NCBI RefSeq assembly: GCF_900618535.1
Contig: NZ_UYJA01000002.1
Location: 434,001 to 498,000 of the forward strand
Reading direction: 5' to 3'
From: Pseudomonas bubulae
Lineage (GTDB): Bacteria; Pseudomonadota; Gammaproteobacteria; Pseudomonadales; Pseudomonadaceae
DNA length: 64,000 nt
Shown here: positions 35,595-46,746 of the stretch, in pieces
Layout: each line of letters opens with the position of its first letter
How positions within the stretch are numbered: position 1 is the stretch's first letter
Notes under the pieces: model-generated
Databases searched by the model: none
What the model was told of the DNA's origin: nothing
Seen by the model: only the letters and a program-made list of their open reading frames with translations
Made by a program: the position numbers and the translations under genes

Positions 35595-36155
35595 GTGGCA
35601 GCGACCGGGAAGGATCAGCAAATAACACCGCAGGCGGTAATCGAGTTCTGGAAACAGGCTGGCCCCAGGCACTGGTTTGCCAAGGATGAAGCCTTCGATA
35701 CCTTGTTTCGCGACACTTTCTACAGCGCTCATTTCCTGGCGGCCAGTCGCAAGTTGGAGCACTGGCTGGCGCAACCTGAAGGCGCCCTGGCGTTGCTGTT
35801 GCTGCTGGACCAGTACCCGCGCAATGCCTTTCGTGGAACCGCACATATGTTTGCCACCGACTCGCTGGCGCGCTTTTATGCCCGGGAGATGATCAATGGC
35901 GGTATGGACAAGGCGTTCGAGGCCGACTTGCGAGTGTTCTGTTATTTGCCGTTCGAGCATTCCGAAGACAGTGCCGACCAACAGCTGTCCCTGCAACTGC
36001 ACCACAGTCTTGGGCCGCAAGCCAGCGTCTGGGCTGAAGAACACGCCGTGATCATCCAGCGTTTTGGGCGTTTCCCCCATCGCAATCATGTGCTGGGGCG
36101 CGATACCAGCGTGGAGGAACGTACGTTTCTGGATGAAGGCGGGTTTGCCGGGTAA
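35595..36155 (+). CDS. DUF924 family protein
   Basis: The 186-residue protein matches the DUF924 (TPR-like) family by pattern: AVIEFWKQAGPRHWFAKDEAFDTLF, LLLLDQYPRNAFRGTAHMFATD, and YLPFEHSEDSADQQLSLQLH, ending FLDEGGFAG. GTG at 35595 is preceded by GAGGA. It follows lysE by 29 bases and could be co-transcribed. Its biochemical function is unknown. Confidence 0.82.
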   Translation: MAATGKDQQITPQAVIEFWKQAGPRHWFAKDEAFDTLFRDTFYSAHFLAASRKLEHWLAQPEGALALLLLLDQYPRNAFRGTAHMFATDSLARFYAREMINGGMDKAFEADLRVFCYLPFEHSEDSADQQLSLQLHHSLGPQASVWAEEHAVIIQRFGRFPHRNHVLGRDTSVEERTFLDEGGFAG

Positions 36156-36246
36156 GCCCTGTCTTGACCACCAGCAAGGTGTAACCGCTGGCGGGCAGGC
36201 ATAATTGCCGCCTGAGCCTGAACACCCTTACCTGATGGAGTGACCG

Positions 36247-36630
36247 ATGAAGTACCCAGCCTTGTTGATCCTTAGCCTTTGTGCCGCGCTGTTGAGTCAC
36301 GGCGCGATAGCTGCAGGGGATGCCGAAGCGGGGGGCAGGCTGTTCACCAAAACCTGTGGCGGCTGCCACAGCATCGGCGAAAACGCCCGCAATGGTTTTG
36401 GTCCGCAACTTAATGGTGTGATCGGACGGCTGGCCGGCACCAGCGAGGGCTACCAGTATTCCGACGCCATGAAAAACTCAGGTGTTGTATGGACGCGGGA
36501 AAAACTGGCAGCCTATATAGAAGCACCGAAAAAAGTGGTGAGCGGCACGCGGATGATCTTTTGGGGCATCAGCGATCAAGAGAAAATCGACAATCTGCTG
36601 GCCTATATCGAGTCCGTCCAGGGGCAGTGA
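36247..36630 (+). CDS. Class I cytochrome c, periplasmic
   Basis: The 127-residue protein has a signal peptide (cut near AIAA, about 23), a single haem site CGGCH at about 38-42, FGPQLNGVIGRLAGT, and the distal Met in VSGTRMIFWG. This is the layout of mitochondrial-type c2/c550 cytochromes. It should carry single electrons in the periplasm; the partner is not evident. It converges on a small unknown gene with no gap. Confidence 0.88.
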   Translation: MKYPALLILSLCAALLSHGAIAAGDAEAGGRLFTKTCGGCHSIGENARNGFGPQLNGVIGRLAGTSEGYQYSDAMKNSGVVWTREKLAAYIEAPKKVVSGTRMIFWGISDQEKIDNLLAYIESVQGQ

Positions 36631-36960
36631 TTACTGCACGTCCTTGAGGTAATCCTTGAGCGTCAGCAGCGCCGGGTGCATTTGCTCCGGGGTCTGCGCA
36701 CTGCTGAAACCGGCGGCCAGCTTTTGCAGTTCGCGGCCCATGACCGTTTGCGCGCCGCCCAGGGCGTCCAGCGCCAGCGCCACACAGCGCTCGATTTTAT
36801 CCTGGATGGCGCCCATATCGCCCTTGCGCAGGTCAAAGGCAAAGACATCGCGCTGATAGTCGCTCATGGCCGGGTCGTCGCGCAAAATCGGGCTCGAACC
36901 TTCGGACTCGTACGCCAGCTTGAGTGCATAAAGGGCGACTGATTCCAGTGGCAATTCCAT
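36631..36960 (-). CDS. Small protein of unknown function
   Basis: The 109-residue acidic, mostly helical protein has no signal peptide or membrane segment. Features seen are YALKLAYESEGSSPILRDDPAMSDYQRDVFAFDLRKGD and a helical C-terminal half. AGGATC lies upstream of the ATG. No family is recognised. Coding is supported by a sensible amino-acid mix and proper start, but the opposite strand is also open over part of it. Confidence 0.55.
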   Translation of the reverse strand: MELPLESVALYALKLAYESEGSSPILRDDPAMSDYQRDVFAFDLRKGDMGAIQDKIERCVALALDALGGAQTVMGRELQKLAAGFSSAQTPEQMHPALLTLKDYLKDVQ

Positions 36961-37099
36961 CGAAAAGATCCTCTACGTTGATGCCGGGCGGCGATCATCG
37001 CTTTTCTGCTGACGAAAAAAAAGGCCAAGGGGCAGCACTAGAGGCTTTCAGCATTTAGGTTGATGCGGTGATACCCTCCGGTTTTTTCAGGGAAGGAAG

Positions 37100-37477
37100 A
37101 TGAACATGCGCAAGACAGCGTCAGCCCTGGTAGCTGCAATGGGCTTGCTCGCAGCGGGCGGAGCCGGGGCCTGGACCATGAAGGACGGCGTTATCCAGTT
37201 CAGTAACGGCGAAGTGTCTTATTGCGACGGCTGGGCACTTGATGCGGCCTCAATCATGTTGAGTCGACAGGAGGGCAGGCCCGTAGATTATGTCTACGAT
37301 GCCTACCATGAGCCTTCAGACATCACCAGGAAGATGCGCGTGCTGTTTGTGCGCGATGCCCAGGCATACCCGATAGAAGATACAAAAGAAAAAAAATGGG
37401 CTGCTGCAGAAAAGTTCAGCAACAAGGTGAAGGGGCAGTGCTTCAAATCCTATATCGAGCGCGTTCCGCAATCTTGA
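37100..37477 (+). CDS. Small exported protein of unknown function
   Basis: The 125-residue product has a signal peptide (MNMRKTASALVAAMGLLAAGGAGAW, cut near 24) and a mature domain of about 100 residues with two Cys (YCDGW and GQCFKSY) that could form a disulfide. GGAAGGA precedes the ATG at 37100; a second ATG follows at 37106. No family is recognised. Confidence 0.65.
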   Translation: MNMRKTASALVAAMGLLAAGGAGAWTMKDGVIQFSNGEVSYCDGWALDAASIMLSRQEGRPVDYVYDAYHEPSDITRKMRVLFVRDAQAYPIEDTKEKKWAAAEKFSNKVKGQCFKSYIERVPQS

Positions 37478-37553
37478 GCGCCATAACCTGTGGGTGATGG
37501 GGGTACGGGCTGAGGGCAAGCAGGTCAGCCCGGGCGGGACAAATCGCAGGCAC

Positions 37554-37579
37554 AAAAAAACCGGCGCGGTGGCCGGTTT
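37554..37579 (-). terminator. Intrinsic terminator of tRNA-Leu
   Basis: On the minus strand AACCGG, a GC-rich loop and CCGGTT are followed by a run of seven T. It lies about 45 bases beyond the tRNA 3' end. Confidence 0.75.
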
Positions 37580-37624
37580 CTCTGTGTATCCAGGGTGCAT
37601 TGAGCGGCACCTTGAATCTATGTT

Positions 37625-37709
37625 TGGTGCCCCGAGGGAGAATCGAACTCCCACTTCTTTCGAAAACGGATTTTGAATCCGCCGCGTCTACCAATTCCGC
37701 CATCAGGGC
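37625..37709 (-). tRNA. tRNA-Leu (anticodon CAA)
   Basis: The minus strand reads GCCCTGATGGCGGAATTGG, then the anticodon stem with loop TTCAAAA (anticodon CAA), a long class II variable arm, GGTTCGA-type T loop (AGTTCGATTC) and an encoded CCA end. The acceptor stem pairs over seven positions with one G-U. It decodes UUG leucine codons. Confidence 0.95.
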
Positions 37710-37722
37710 TCAATGGCGGCGA

Positions 37723-37751
37723 AGTATAGAGATGAGGTTTAGGTCGGTCAA
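37723..37751 (-). promoter_or_regulatory. Sigma-70 promoter of tRNA-Leu
   Basis: On the minus strand TTGACC, 17 bases, then TATACT, placed 13 bases before the tRNA 5' end. Both hexamers are near consensus. Confidence 0.75.
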
Positions 37752-37815
37752 CAACTTATTGGTCTATTTTTGCCAAGTCCGTTAAACTCCCCGGCCCTGC
37801 TAGACGAAACCTATC

Positions 37816-40004
<2,189 letters not shown>

Positions 40005-40046
40005 GTTTCGGACCTTTAAGAAACAACATTGCAACTGGAGTGCTTA

Positions 40047-40382
40047 ATGAGCTTTTTCATCTCTTCCGCTTTCGCGGACGCTGCTGCACCTGCTGCTGCC
40101 CCAATGGGTGGCGGTTTTGAATGGATCTTCCTGGTCGGCTTCCTGGTCATCTTCTACCTGATGATCTGGCGTCCACAGGCCAAGCGCGCTAAAGAGCAGA
40201 AAGCCCTGTTGGGTAACCTGCAAAAAGGCGACGAAATCGTGACCACTGGCGGCATCGCCGGCAAAATCGTCAAGGTTTCCGATGCTTTTGTTGTCATCGA
40301 AGTGTCTGACACTGTCGAGCTGAAAATTCAGAAAGGCTCGGTTGCAGCCACGTTGCCTAAAGGCACGCTGAAAGCGATCTAA
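40047..40382 (+). CDS. yajC: Sec translocase accessory protein YajC
   Basis: The 111-residue inner membrane protein has one membrane segment (about 27-46, FEWIFLVGFLVIFYLMIWRPQAKR) followed by the conserved KGDEIVTTGGIAGKIVKVSD domain. It associates with SecDF. CTGGAG lies upstream of ATG 40047. Confidence 0.94.
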   Translation: MSFFISSAFADAAAPAAAPMGGGFEWIFLVGFLVIFYLMIWRPQAKRAKEQKALLGNLQKGDEIVTTGGIAGKIVKVSDAFVVIEVSDTVELKIQKGSVAATLPKGTLKAI

Positions 40383-40403
40383 GTTTCAACTTTCAACAAT
40401 CGA

Positions 40404-40430
40404 CGGGGCGCGCAAGGCGCCCCGCGTTTT
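40404..40430 (+). terminator. Attenuator-like hairpin between yajC and secD
   Basis: CGGGGCGC and GCGCCCCG form an 8-bp stem with loop GCAAG, followed by CGTTTT. The short T-run suggests partial termination or a stability element ahead of secD. Confidence 0.55.
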
Positions 40431-40448
40431 AAGCGGGCGGCGTGATTG

Positions 40449-42317
40449 ATGCTGAACAAATACCCTCTGTGGAAATACATACTGATCCTGGCAGTGCTGG
40501 CGATCGGTTTTATTTATTCCGCTCCCAATCTGTACCCTGATGATCCGGCCATTCAAGTGTCGGGTGCGAGCACGGCCCTGCAGGTCACTCAAGCTGATCT
40601 GGATCGCGCAAGCAAGGCGCTGACGGATGCAGGCATTGAAGTCAAGGGTGCTTCCCTGGCCCAGAACGGCAAAGGTGGTTTGCTGCGCCTGGTCAAGAAA
40701 GACGACCAGTTGCCAGCCAAGGATGTTGTACGCAAGGCTCTGGGTGACGATTATGTCGTAGCGCTCAACCTGGCACAGACCACGCCACAATGGTTGCGCA
40801 GTCTGGGTGCTCACCCGATGAAACTGGGTCTGGACTTGTCGGGCGGTGTGCACTTCCTGCTGGAAGTGGACATGGACAAAGCTGTCGATGCACGCATGAA
40901 AGTGTACGAGAGCGATGTCAAAAGCCTGTTGCGTAAAGAAAAAGTGCGTTATCGCAGCCTGCCGCAACTCAACGGTGCCATTCAGTTGGGCTTCACTGAT
41001 GAAGCTGTCCGTGAGCAAGCGCGTAGCCTGATCCGTAAAAGCTTCAATGATTTCGACATTACCGCTGCAGACCTGAACGGTCAGCCGGTTCTGCGTCTGG
41101 CGATGACCCCGGCCAAGCTGGCGGAAATCCGTGAATATTCCATCAAGCAAAACCTGACAACCGTCCGTAACCGGGTCAACGAGTTGGGTGTTGCCGAGCC
41201 TCTGGTTCAGCGTCAGGGTGCCAACCGCATCGTGGTTGAGCTGCCGGGCGTGCAAGACACCGCCGAAGCCAAGCGTATCCTGGGCAAGACGGCCAACCTT
41301 GAGTTCCGTCTGGCGGCCGAGCCGGGCGCTTCCAAAGCGACGTCCGAAACTTTCGAGTTCCGTGAAGGTAACCGTCCTGGCGCGCAAATCGAGCGTGGTC
41401 TGATCATCACCGGTGACCAAGTAACCGATGCTCAGGCAGGCTTTGATGAGCACGGCCGGCCACAAGTGAACATCAAGCTTGATGGTCACGGTGGCGAGCT
41501 GATGAGTCGTTCGACGCGCAGCAACGTTGGTCGCAGCATGGCGGTAATCTTCATCGAGCAGAAGCCGGTGACGACTTACACCAAGCAAGTGGTTGACGGT
41601 GTCGAGAAGGACGTACCGGTTCAGTCGTTCAAAGAAGAGAAGAAGATCATCAGCCTGGCGACCATCCAGTCGCCGCTGGGCAGTCAGTTCCGGATTACCG
41701 GTCTGAATGGCCAGGGTGAGGCTTCCGAGCTGGCACTGCTGTTGCGTGCCGGTGGTCTGGCCGCTCCAATGTACTTCGCTGAAGAGCGCACCATTGGCCC
41801 GAGCCTGGGTGCTGACAACATTACCAAGGGTGTCGATGCATCGCTGTGGGGCATGTTGTTCGTGTCGATCTTCATCATCGCCATCTACCGTTTCTTCGGT
41901 GTGATCGCGACGGTGGCACTGGCGGGCAACATGGTCTTGCTGCTGGCGCTGATGTCGGTGCTGGGTGCAACCCTGACCCTGCCGGGCATTGCCGGTATCG
42001 TGTTGACGATGGGTATGGCGGTCGATGCCAACGTACTGATCTTCTCGCGTATACGTGAAGAGCTGGCCAATGGCATGACACCGCAGCGGGCGATCAACGA
42101 AGGTTTCAACCGTGCCTTTACCGCCATCGTTGACTCCAACCTGACAACCCTGCTGGTCGGCGGGATCCTCTTCGCCATGGGTACCGGGCCGGTTAAAGGC
42201 TTTGCGGTGACCATGTCGCTGGGTATCTTTACCTCGATGTTCACGGCCATTATGGTCACCCGCGCACTGGTCAACCTGGTGTATGGCGGTCGGGACTTCA
42301 AGAAGTTGTGGATTTAA
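40449..42317 (+). CDS. secD: Protein translocase subunit SecD
   Basis: The 622-residue protein has an N-terminal membrane segment (about 8-26), a large periplasmic P1 region with LGLDLSGGVHFLLEVDM, and five C-terminal membrane segments starting VDASLWGMLFVSIFIIAIY. It carries the RND-like motif GMAVDANVLIFSRIREEL. It uses the proton gradient to aid preprotein release with SecF. ATG at 40449 gives MLNKYPLWKY; secF follows after 9 bases. Confidence 0.96.
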   Translation: MLNKYPLWKYILILAVLAIGFIYSAPNLYPDDPAIQVSGASTALQVTQADLDRASKALTDAGIEVKGASLAQNGKGGLLRLVKKDDQLPAKDVVRKALGDDYVVALNLAQTTPQWLRSLGAHPMKLGLDLSGGVHFLLEVDMDKAVDARMKVYESDVKSLLRKEKVRYRSLPQLNGAIQLGFTDEAVREQARSLIRKSFNDFDITAADLNGQPVLRLAMTPAKLAEIREYSIKQNLTTVRNRVNELGVAEPLVQRQGANRIVVELPGVQDTAEAKRILGKTANLEFRLAAEPGASKATSETFEFREGNRPGAQIERGLIITGDQVTDAQAGFDEHGRPQVNIKLDGHGGELMSRSTRSNVGRSMAVIFIEQKPVTTYTKQVVDGVEKDVPVQSFKEEKKIISLATIQSPLGSQFRITGLNGQGEASELALLLRAGGLAAPMYFAEERTIGPSLGADNITKGVDASLWGMLFVSIFIIAIYRFFGVIATVALAGNMVLLLALMSVLGATLTLPGIAGIVLTMGMAVDANVLIFSRIREELANGMTPQRAINEGFNRAFTAIVDSNLTTLLVGGILFAMGTGPVKGFAVTMSLGIFTSMFTAIMVTRALVNLVYGGRDFKKLWI

Positions 42318-42326
42318 GGGGCTGCC

Positions 42327-43241
42327 ATGTTACGTACAATCAACTTCATGGGCGTTCGCAACGTAGCGTTCGGCGTCACTGTACTGCTTACCGTGCTGGC
42401 CTTGTTCAGCATGTTCCACAAGGGCATGAACTACGGCCTGGACTTCACCGGCGGTACGCTTATCGAGCTGACCTACGAGAAGCCGGCTGATCTGACCAAG
42501 GTGCGTAACGAACTGGTTTCGGCCGGCTTCCACGATGCCGTGGTGCAGAGCTTTGGTGCGACGACCGACTTGCTGGTGCGTATGCCCGGCGATGATCCGT
42601 TGCTGGGCAACAAGGTAGCGGCTGCGCTGGGTCAGGCAGATACCAGCAATCCGGCGGTGATCAAGCGCGTCGAGTTCGTTGGCCCGCAGGTGGGTGAAGA
42701 GCTGCGCGACCAGGGCGGCCTCGGCATGCTGATGGCGCTGGGCGGCATCATGCTTTACCTGGCCTTCCGCTTTCAGTGGAAGTTCGCTGTCGGCGCGATC
42801 GTGTCCCTGGTTCACGACGTGATCGTGACCATGGGCGTGCTGTCGTGGTTCCAGATCACCTTCGACCTGACGGTATTGGCGGCGGTGCTGGCGATCATCG
42901 GTTACTCGCTCAACGACACCATTGTGGTATTTGACCGGGTGCGCGAGAACTTCCGGGTTCTGCGCAAGGCCAGCCTGATCGACAACATCAACATCTCGAC
43001 CACGCAAACCTTGCTGCGCACCATGGCGACATCGATCTCCACCTTGCTGGCCATTGCCGCATTGCTGATTTTCGGTGGCGACAACCTGTGGGGCTTCTCG
43101 ATTGCCCTGTTCGTGGGTGTTCTGGCGGGTACTTATTCGTCGATCTACATCGCCAACGTGGTGCTGATCTGGCTGAATCTCAGTGCAGAGGATCTGATCC
43201 CGCCTGCGGCGAGTGAGAAGGAAGTCGATGATCGTCCATAA
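42327..43241 (+). CDS. secF: Protein translocase subunit SecF
   Basis: The 304-residue partner of SecD has six membrane segments, GLDFTGGTLIELTY in the first periplasmic loop and GYSLNDTIVVFDRVREN in the RND-like transmembrane motif. A strong terminator follows 27 bases after its stop. Confidence 0.96.
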   Translation: MLRTINFMGVRNVAFGVTVLLTVLALFSMFHKGMNYGLDFTGGTLIELTYEKPADLTKVRNELVSAGFHDAVVQSFGATTDLLVRMPGDDPLLGNKVAAALGQADTSNPAVIKRVEFVGPQVGEELRDQGGLGMLMALGGIMLYLAFRFQWKFAVGAIVSLVHDVIVTMGVLSWFQITFDLTVLAAVLAIIGYSLNDTIVVFDRVRENFRVLRKASLIDNINISTTQTLLRTMATSISTLLAIAALLIFGGDNLWGFSIALFVGVLAGTYSSIYIANVVLIWLNLSAEDLIPPAASEKEVDDRP

Positions 43242-43267
43242 CCAATAGTTATCGACGACTGTCACCT

Positions 43268-43302
43268 AAAAGGCGCGAGTTATTGAACTCGCGCCTTTTT
43301 TT
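43268..43302 (+). terminator. Terminator of the queA-secF transcript
   Basis: AAAAGGCGCGAGT and ACTCGCGCCTTTTTTT form a 10-bp or longer stem around TATTGA, with T-tracts usable from the plus strand. Confidence 0.9.
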
Positions 43303-43362
43303 GTGCTCCAACTCCAGGATTGGTGTGGGACTGTTCCCACTTAAGATGGTCTGGAGGTTCAC

Positions 43363-43890
43363 GTGAACAAGTCATTGCTGGTGGGTGCTGTACTGGGTGC
43401 TGTCGGTGTTACAGCCGGTGGTGCTTTTGCCACTTACAGCTTGGTGAAAGGCCCTGAGTCTGCGCAGGTGCTGGCCGTTGTGCCGGTCAACCAGCAGATC
43501 AAAACGCCGCGTGAGGTGTGCAAGGATGTGACTGTGACGCGTCAGGCGCCGGTCAAGGATCAGCATCAGATTGTCGGCAGCGTGATTGGTGCTGTCGCCG
43601 GCGGCTTGCTGGGTAATCAGGTGGGCGGCGGTAACGGCAAAAAGATCGCGACGGTTGCCGGTGCGGTGGGTGGCGGTTATGCCGGTAACAAGGTGCAGGA
43701 AGGCATGCAGGAGCGTGATACCTACACCACGACCCAGACGCGTTGCAACACGGTCAATGACATCAGCAGCAAGGTCGTCGGCTATGACGTGCGCTATTCG
43801 CTCAATGGCAAGGAAGGCAAGGTGCGTATGGATCACGAACCGGGCAATGAAATTGCCGTGGACAAGGAAGGCAAGCTGATCCTGAATTAA
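43363..43890 (+). CDS. Glycine-zipper 2TM-domain envelope protein
   Basis: The 175-residue protein has an N-terminal hydrophobic signal or anchor (about 5-26) and a glycine-zipper segment (about 68-105: IVGSVIGAVAGGLLGNQVGGGNGKKIATVAGAVGGGYAGNKVQEGMQ), as in Rickettsia 17-kDa/SlyB-like proteins. It ends in a small beta domain (VGYDVRYSLNGKEGKVRMDHEPG). GTG at 43363 is preceded by TGGAGG. No lipobox Cys is seen. The role is probably envelope structure; the specific function is unknown. Confidence 0.78.
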   Translation: MNKSLLVGAVLGAVGVTAGGAFATYSLVKGPESAQVLAVVPVNQQIKTPREVCKDVTVTRQAPVKDQHQIVGSVIGAVAGGLLGNQVGGGNGKKIATVAGAVGGGYAGNKVQEGMQERDTYTTTQTRCNTVNDISSKVVGYDVRYSLNGKEGKVRMDHEPGNEIAVDKEGKLILN

Positions 43891-43895
43891 ATTCT

Positions 43896-43984
43896 TGTGG
43901 GAGCGGGCTTGCTCGCGATGCAGGCAGCGCGGTCTGTCAGGCAAATCGCGGTGATGCTATCGCGGGCAAGCCCGCTCCCACAGG
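43896..43984. repeat. REP doublet (well preserved)
   Basis: TGTGGGAGCGGGCTTGCTCG and CGGGCAAGCCCGCTCCCACA are near-perfect inverted arms between the glycine-zipper gene and the suhB terminator. Confidence 0.92.
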
Positions 43985-44003
43985 GTGGGGTAATTGCAAG
44001 GCC

Positions 44004-44034
44004 AAAAAAAAGCACCCCGAAGGGTGCTTTTTTT
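44004..44034. terminator. Bidirectional intrinsic terminator
   Basis: AAAAAAAAGCACCC, loop CGAA, GGGTGCTTTTTTT: a 6-bp GC stem extended by A/T tracts on both sides. It serves suhB on the minus strand and the glycine-zipper gene on the plus strand. Confidence 0.9.
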
Positions 44035-44049
44035 GTCTGCGGTATTCGC

Positions 44050-44865
44050 TTAGCGTTTCAGCGAGGTTGGCAGGTGAGGCTGGATTGCAGTCAGGACAGC
44101 TTTGAAGCACTTGGTGTTACCGGCAACGATATGACCTTTTTCAAGGAAATCGTGGCTACCGGTAAAGTCGCTGACCAGGCCGCCTGCTTCTTGAATCAGC
44201 AGTGCGCCTGCAGCCATGTCCCACTCGGACAGGCCCGACTCCCAGAATGCATCGAAACGACCTGCAGCCACGTAGGCCAGATCCAGGCTGGCAGCGCCTG
44301 CGCGACGGATACCGGCAGTCTGGCCAACCAGGCTGCGGAACATGCCCAGGTAGTTGTCCAGGTTGTCCATCTGGTTGTCACGGAACGGGAACCCGGTACC
44401 CAGCAGGGCGCCTTCCAGGCTGGTACGACCGCTAACACGCAGGCGGCGACCGTTCAGTTGGGCGCCACGGCCACGGCTGGCGGTGAATTCTTCCTGGCGA
44501 ACCGGGTCAAGAACCACTGCGTGCTCAAGGCGGCCGCGGTATTTGCAGGCGATGCTGACGGCGAAGTGTGGAACGCCGCGCAGGAAGTTGGTGGTGCCAT
44601 CCAGTGGGTCAATGATCCACAGGTAGTCTTCACCTTCACCGCTGCCTGGGTGCATGCCGGTTTCTTCACCGAGGATGCCGTGCGTCGGGTAAGCCTTGCG
44701 CAGGGCGTCGATGATTTTCTGTTCAGCAGCACGATCGACTTCAGAGACGTAATCCTTGGCGTCTTTTTCGTCAACCTTGATGGTATCCAGGCGCTCGATG
44801 GAGCGGAAAATCAATTCACTGGCGCTGCGGGCGGCGCGCAGCGCGATATTCAGCATGGGCTGCAT
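44050..44865 (-). CDS. suhB: Inositol-1-monophosphatase SuhB
   Basis: The 271-residue Mg-dependent phosphatase shows GEETG, WIIDPLDGTTNFLRGVPHFAVSIA (metal ligands) and WDMAAGALLIQEAGG. In E. coli SuhB also binds the rRNA antitermination complex. It is divergent from trmJ, with a terminator 16 bases downstream. Confidence 0.95.
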   Translation of the reverse strand: MQPMLNIALRAARSASELIFRSIERLDTIKVDEKDAKDYVSEVDRAAEQKIIDALRKAYPTHGILGEETGMHPGSGEGEDYLWIIDPLDGTTNFLRGVPHFAVSIACKYRGRLEHAVVLDPVRQEEFTASRGRGAQLNGRRLRVSGRTSLEGALLGTGFPFRDNQMDNLDNYLGMFRSLVGQTAGIRRAGAASLDLAYVAAGRFDAFWESGLSEWDMAAGALLIQEAGGLVSDFTGSHDFLEKGHIVAGNTKCFKAVLTAIQPHLPTSLKR

Positions 44866-45009
44866 GGACGTTTCACCTAAGGTTGTTAAAGAAAGCCGAA
44901 TATTCTATCAGAAAACTTTGGTAGATGAAGGTTTGCGTTAGCTTTCGTAGCTTATGACGTTTTGCTTAGGTAAGATTTGCTCCCTTTTGCTGGTCTGTGA
45001 GCGCTTCCT

Positions 45010-45780
45010 TTGCTGCCTAATATTCGTGTCGTTCTGGTCAATACCAGCCATCCCGGGAACATCGGCGGTGCTGCGCGTGCCATGAAAAACATGGGGTTGT
45101 CGCGGCTGGTTCTGGTTGAGCCGAGGGTGTTCCCGCACCATGAGGCCGACGCGCGCGCCTCGGGCGCCGGTGACATTCTGGAAAATGCACAGGTTGTCGC
45201 GACCCTTGAAGATGCCCTGGTGGGCTGCAATCTGGTGCTGGGTACCAGTGCCCGCGACCGTCGTATCCCCTGGCCGCTGCTGGATCCGCGCGAGTGCGGG
45301 CAGAAAGTGGTTGCAGAGGCGGCCCAGGGTGCGGAAATCGCGCTGGTGTTCGGTCGTGAAGACTCCGGTCTGACCAATGACGAGTTGCAGCGTTGTCACT
45401 TCCATGTGCATATCCCCTCTGATCCCGAATTCAGTTCCCTGAACCTCGGCGCGGCCGTGCAGGTGCTCAGCTACGAGATCCGCATGGCCTGGCTGGCGGC
45501 CCAGGGGCAGCCGAGCAAGATCGAGAAAGAAGAGGTGGCGTCCACCAAAAGTGGCGAGCTGGCCACCATGGATGAGCTGGAGCGCTTTTATGAGCATCTG
45601 GAGCAAACCCTGGTAGCCATCGAATTCATGGACCCGGAAAAGCCGCGCCACCTCATGGCGCGTCTGCGTCGGCTCTACGGTCGCAGTGCTGTCAGTCGTG
45701 CCGAGATGAATATTTTGCGTGGCATTCTCACCGAAACCCAAAAAGCAGCCCGTGGCGAGCTGCTCAAGCGCAAGGATTAA
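45010..45780 (+). CDS. trmJ: tRNA (cytidine/uridine-32-2'-O)-methyltransferase TrmJ
   Basis: The 256-residue SPOUT methyltransferase starts [37 protein letters not shown] and has the knot motifs [16 protein letters not shown] and [26 protein letters not shown] at 45010 is the only start that gives the usual N-terminus. Its TAA shares a base with the ATG of cysE (TAATG), coupling the two genes. Confidence 0.93.
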   Translation: MLPNIRVVLVNTSHPGNIGGAARAMKNMGLSRLVLVEPRVFPHHEADARASGAGDILENAQVVATLEDALVGCNLVLGTSARDRRIPWPLLDPRECGQKVVAEAAQGAEIALVFGREDSGLTNDELQRCHFHVHIPSDPEFSSLNLGAAVQVLSYEIRMAWLAAQGQPSKIEKEEVASTKSGELATMDELERFYEHLEQTLVAIEFMDPEKPRHLMARLRRLYGRSAVSRAEMNILRGILTETQKAARGELLKRKD

Positions 45781-46559
45781 TGATGTTCGAGCGTCTGCGT
45801 GAAGATATCCAAAGTGTGTTTCACCGTGATCCTGCAGCCCGTAATGCTTTTGAAGTGCTGACGTGCTACCCGGGGATGCATGCGATCTGGATTCACCGCT
45901 TGTCGGCGCTGTTGTGGCAGGCTGGCTGGAAGTGGCTGGCTCGTCTGGTGTCCAACTTCGGGCGCTGGCTGACCGGGATTGAAATTCACCCGGGGGCCAA
46001 GGTCGGGCGTCGTTTCTTTATTGATCACGGGATGGGTATCGTGATTGGTGAAACCGCCGAAATCGGGGATGACGTGACCCTGTATCAGGGTGTGACCCTG
46101 GGGGGTACGAGCTGGAACAAGGGCAAGCGCCACCCCACTCTGGAAAATGGTGTCGTGGTAGGGGCGGGCGCCAAGGTGTTGGGGCCGTTCACTGTCGGGG
46201 CGGGGGCCAAGGTCGGTTCCAATGCGGTTGTGACCAAGGCTGTGCCGCCGGGCGCGACCGTAGTGGGTATTCCGGGGCGCATCATTATCAAGAATGACGA
46301 TGAAACCGAGGCCAAGCGCAAGGCAATGGCTGAGAAAATCGGTTTTGACGCATACGGTGTCAGTGAAGATATGCCGGATCCGGTGGCGCGGGCCATTGGC
46401 CAGTTGCTGGATCATCTGCAGGCGGTCGATGGCAAGCTGGATGGTATGTGTGGCGCGCTCAAGGATTTGGGCAGTCCTTACTGTGCGAAAGAGCTGCCTG
46501 AGCTGCGCGAAGAAGACTTCGCCTGCGTCAAGGGCAAGGACGAAAGCACGGCGGTCTAG
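45780..46559 (+). CDS. cysE: Serine O-acetyltransferase CysE
   Basis: The 259-residue enzyme has an N-terminal helical part ([28 protein letters not shown]) and a left-handed beta-helix of hexapeptide repeats. The catalytic region is [41 protein letters not shown]. It makes O-acetylserine for cysteine, which supplies sulfur to IscS encoded next. A second ATG follows at once at 45783. Confidence 0.93.
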   Translation: MMFERLREDIQSVFHRDPAARNAFEVLTCYPGMHAIWIHRLSALLWQAGWKWLARLVSNFGRWLTGIEIHPGAKVGRRFFIDHGMGIVIGETAEIGDDVTLYQGVTLGGTSWNKGKRHPTLENGVVVGAGAKVLGPFTVGAGAKVGSNAVVTKAVPPGATVVGIPGRIIIKNDDETEAKRKAMAEKIGFDAYGVSEDMPDPVARAIGQLLDHLQAVDGKLDGMCGALKDLGSPYCAKELPELREEDFACVKGKDESTAV

Positions 46560-46570
46560 ATTCTGGGTGC

Positions 46571-46658
46571 TGTGGGAGCGAGCCTGCTCGCGATGCTGGC
46601 GCTGCAGTCTTTGAGGCTGGTCGAGCTGCCGGCATCGCGAGCAAACCCGCTCCCACAA
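46571..46658. repeat. REP doublet
   Basis: TGTGGGAGCGAGCCTGCTCGCGATG and its inverted arm GCATCGCGAGCAAACCCGCTCCCACA flank a 35-base centre, between cysE and the iscR promoter. Confidence 0.9.
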
Positions 46659-46721
46659 GATGTGTGTCATGTGCCATTACGCCGCAGACCCTGCTACAAT
46701 GCGCGCGCTCTTTTGCGGGTA

Positions 46722-46746
46722 ATCCCGACTAAAGTACTAGGTCTAA
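46722..46746. promoter_or_regulatory. Upstream IscR type-1-like site
   Basis: ATCCCGACTAAAGTACTAGG followed by TCTAA resembles an inverted copy of the site at 46746, keeping CCCGACTAAA on one side. It abuts the second site, as in multi-site iscR promoters. Confidence 0.5.

Noticed and set aside
37625..37709. tRNA-Leu as an integration site for a genomic island
   Set aside because: No integrase gene and no second copy of the tRNA 3' end were seen in the flanking sequence.
40386..41588. 400-codon open frame antisense to secD
   Set aside because: secD is intact and well conserved; the reverse frame has no signal, motif or ribosome-binding site.
43896..43984. REP doublets considered as CRISPR repeats or small RNA genes
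   Set aside because: They occur singly between genes, are palindromic pairs of the well-known Pseudomonas REP type and have no regular repeat-spacer pattern.
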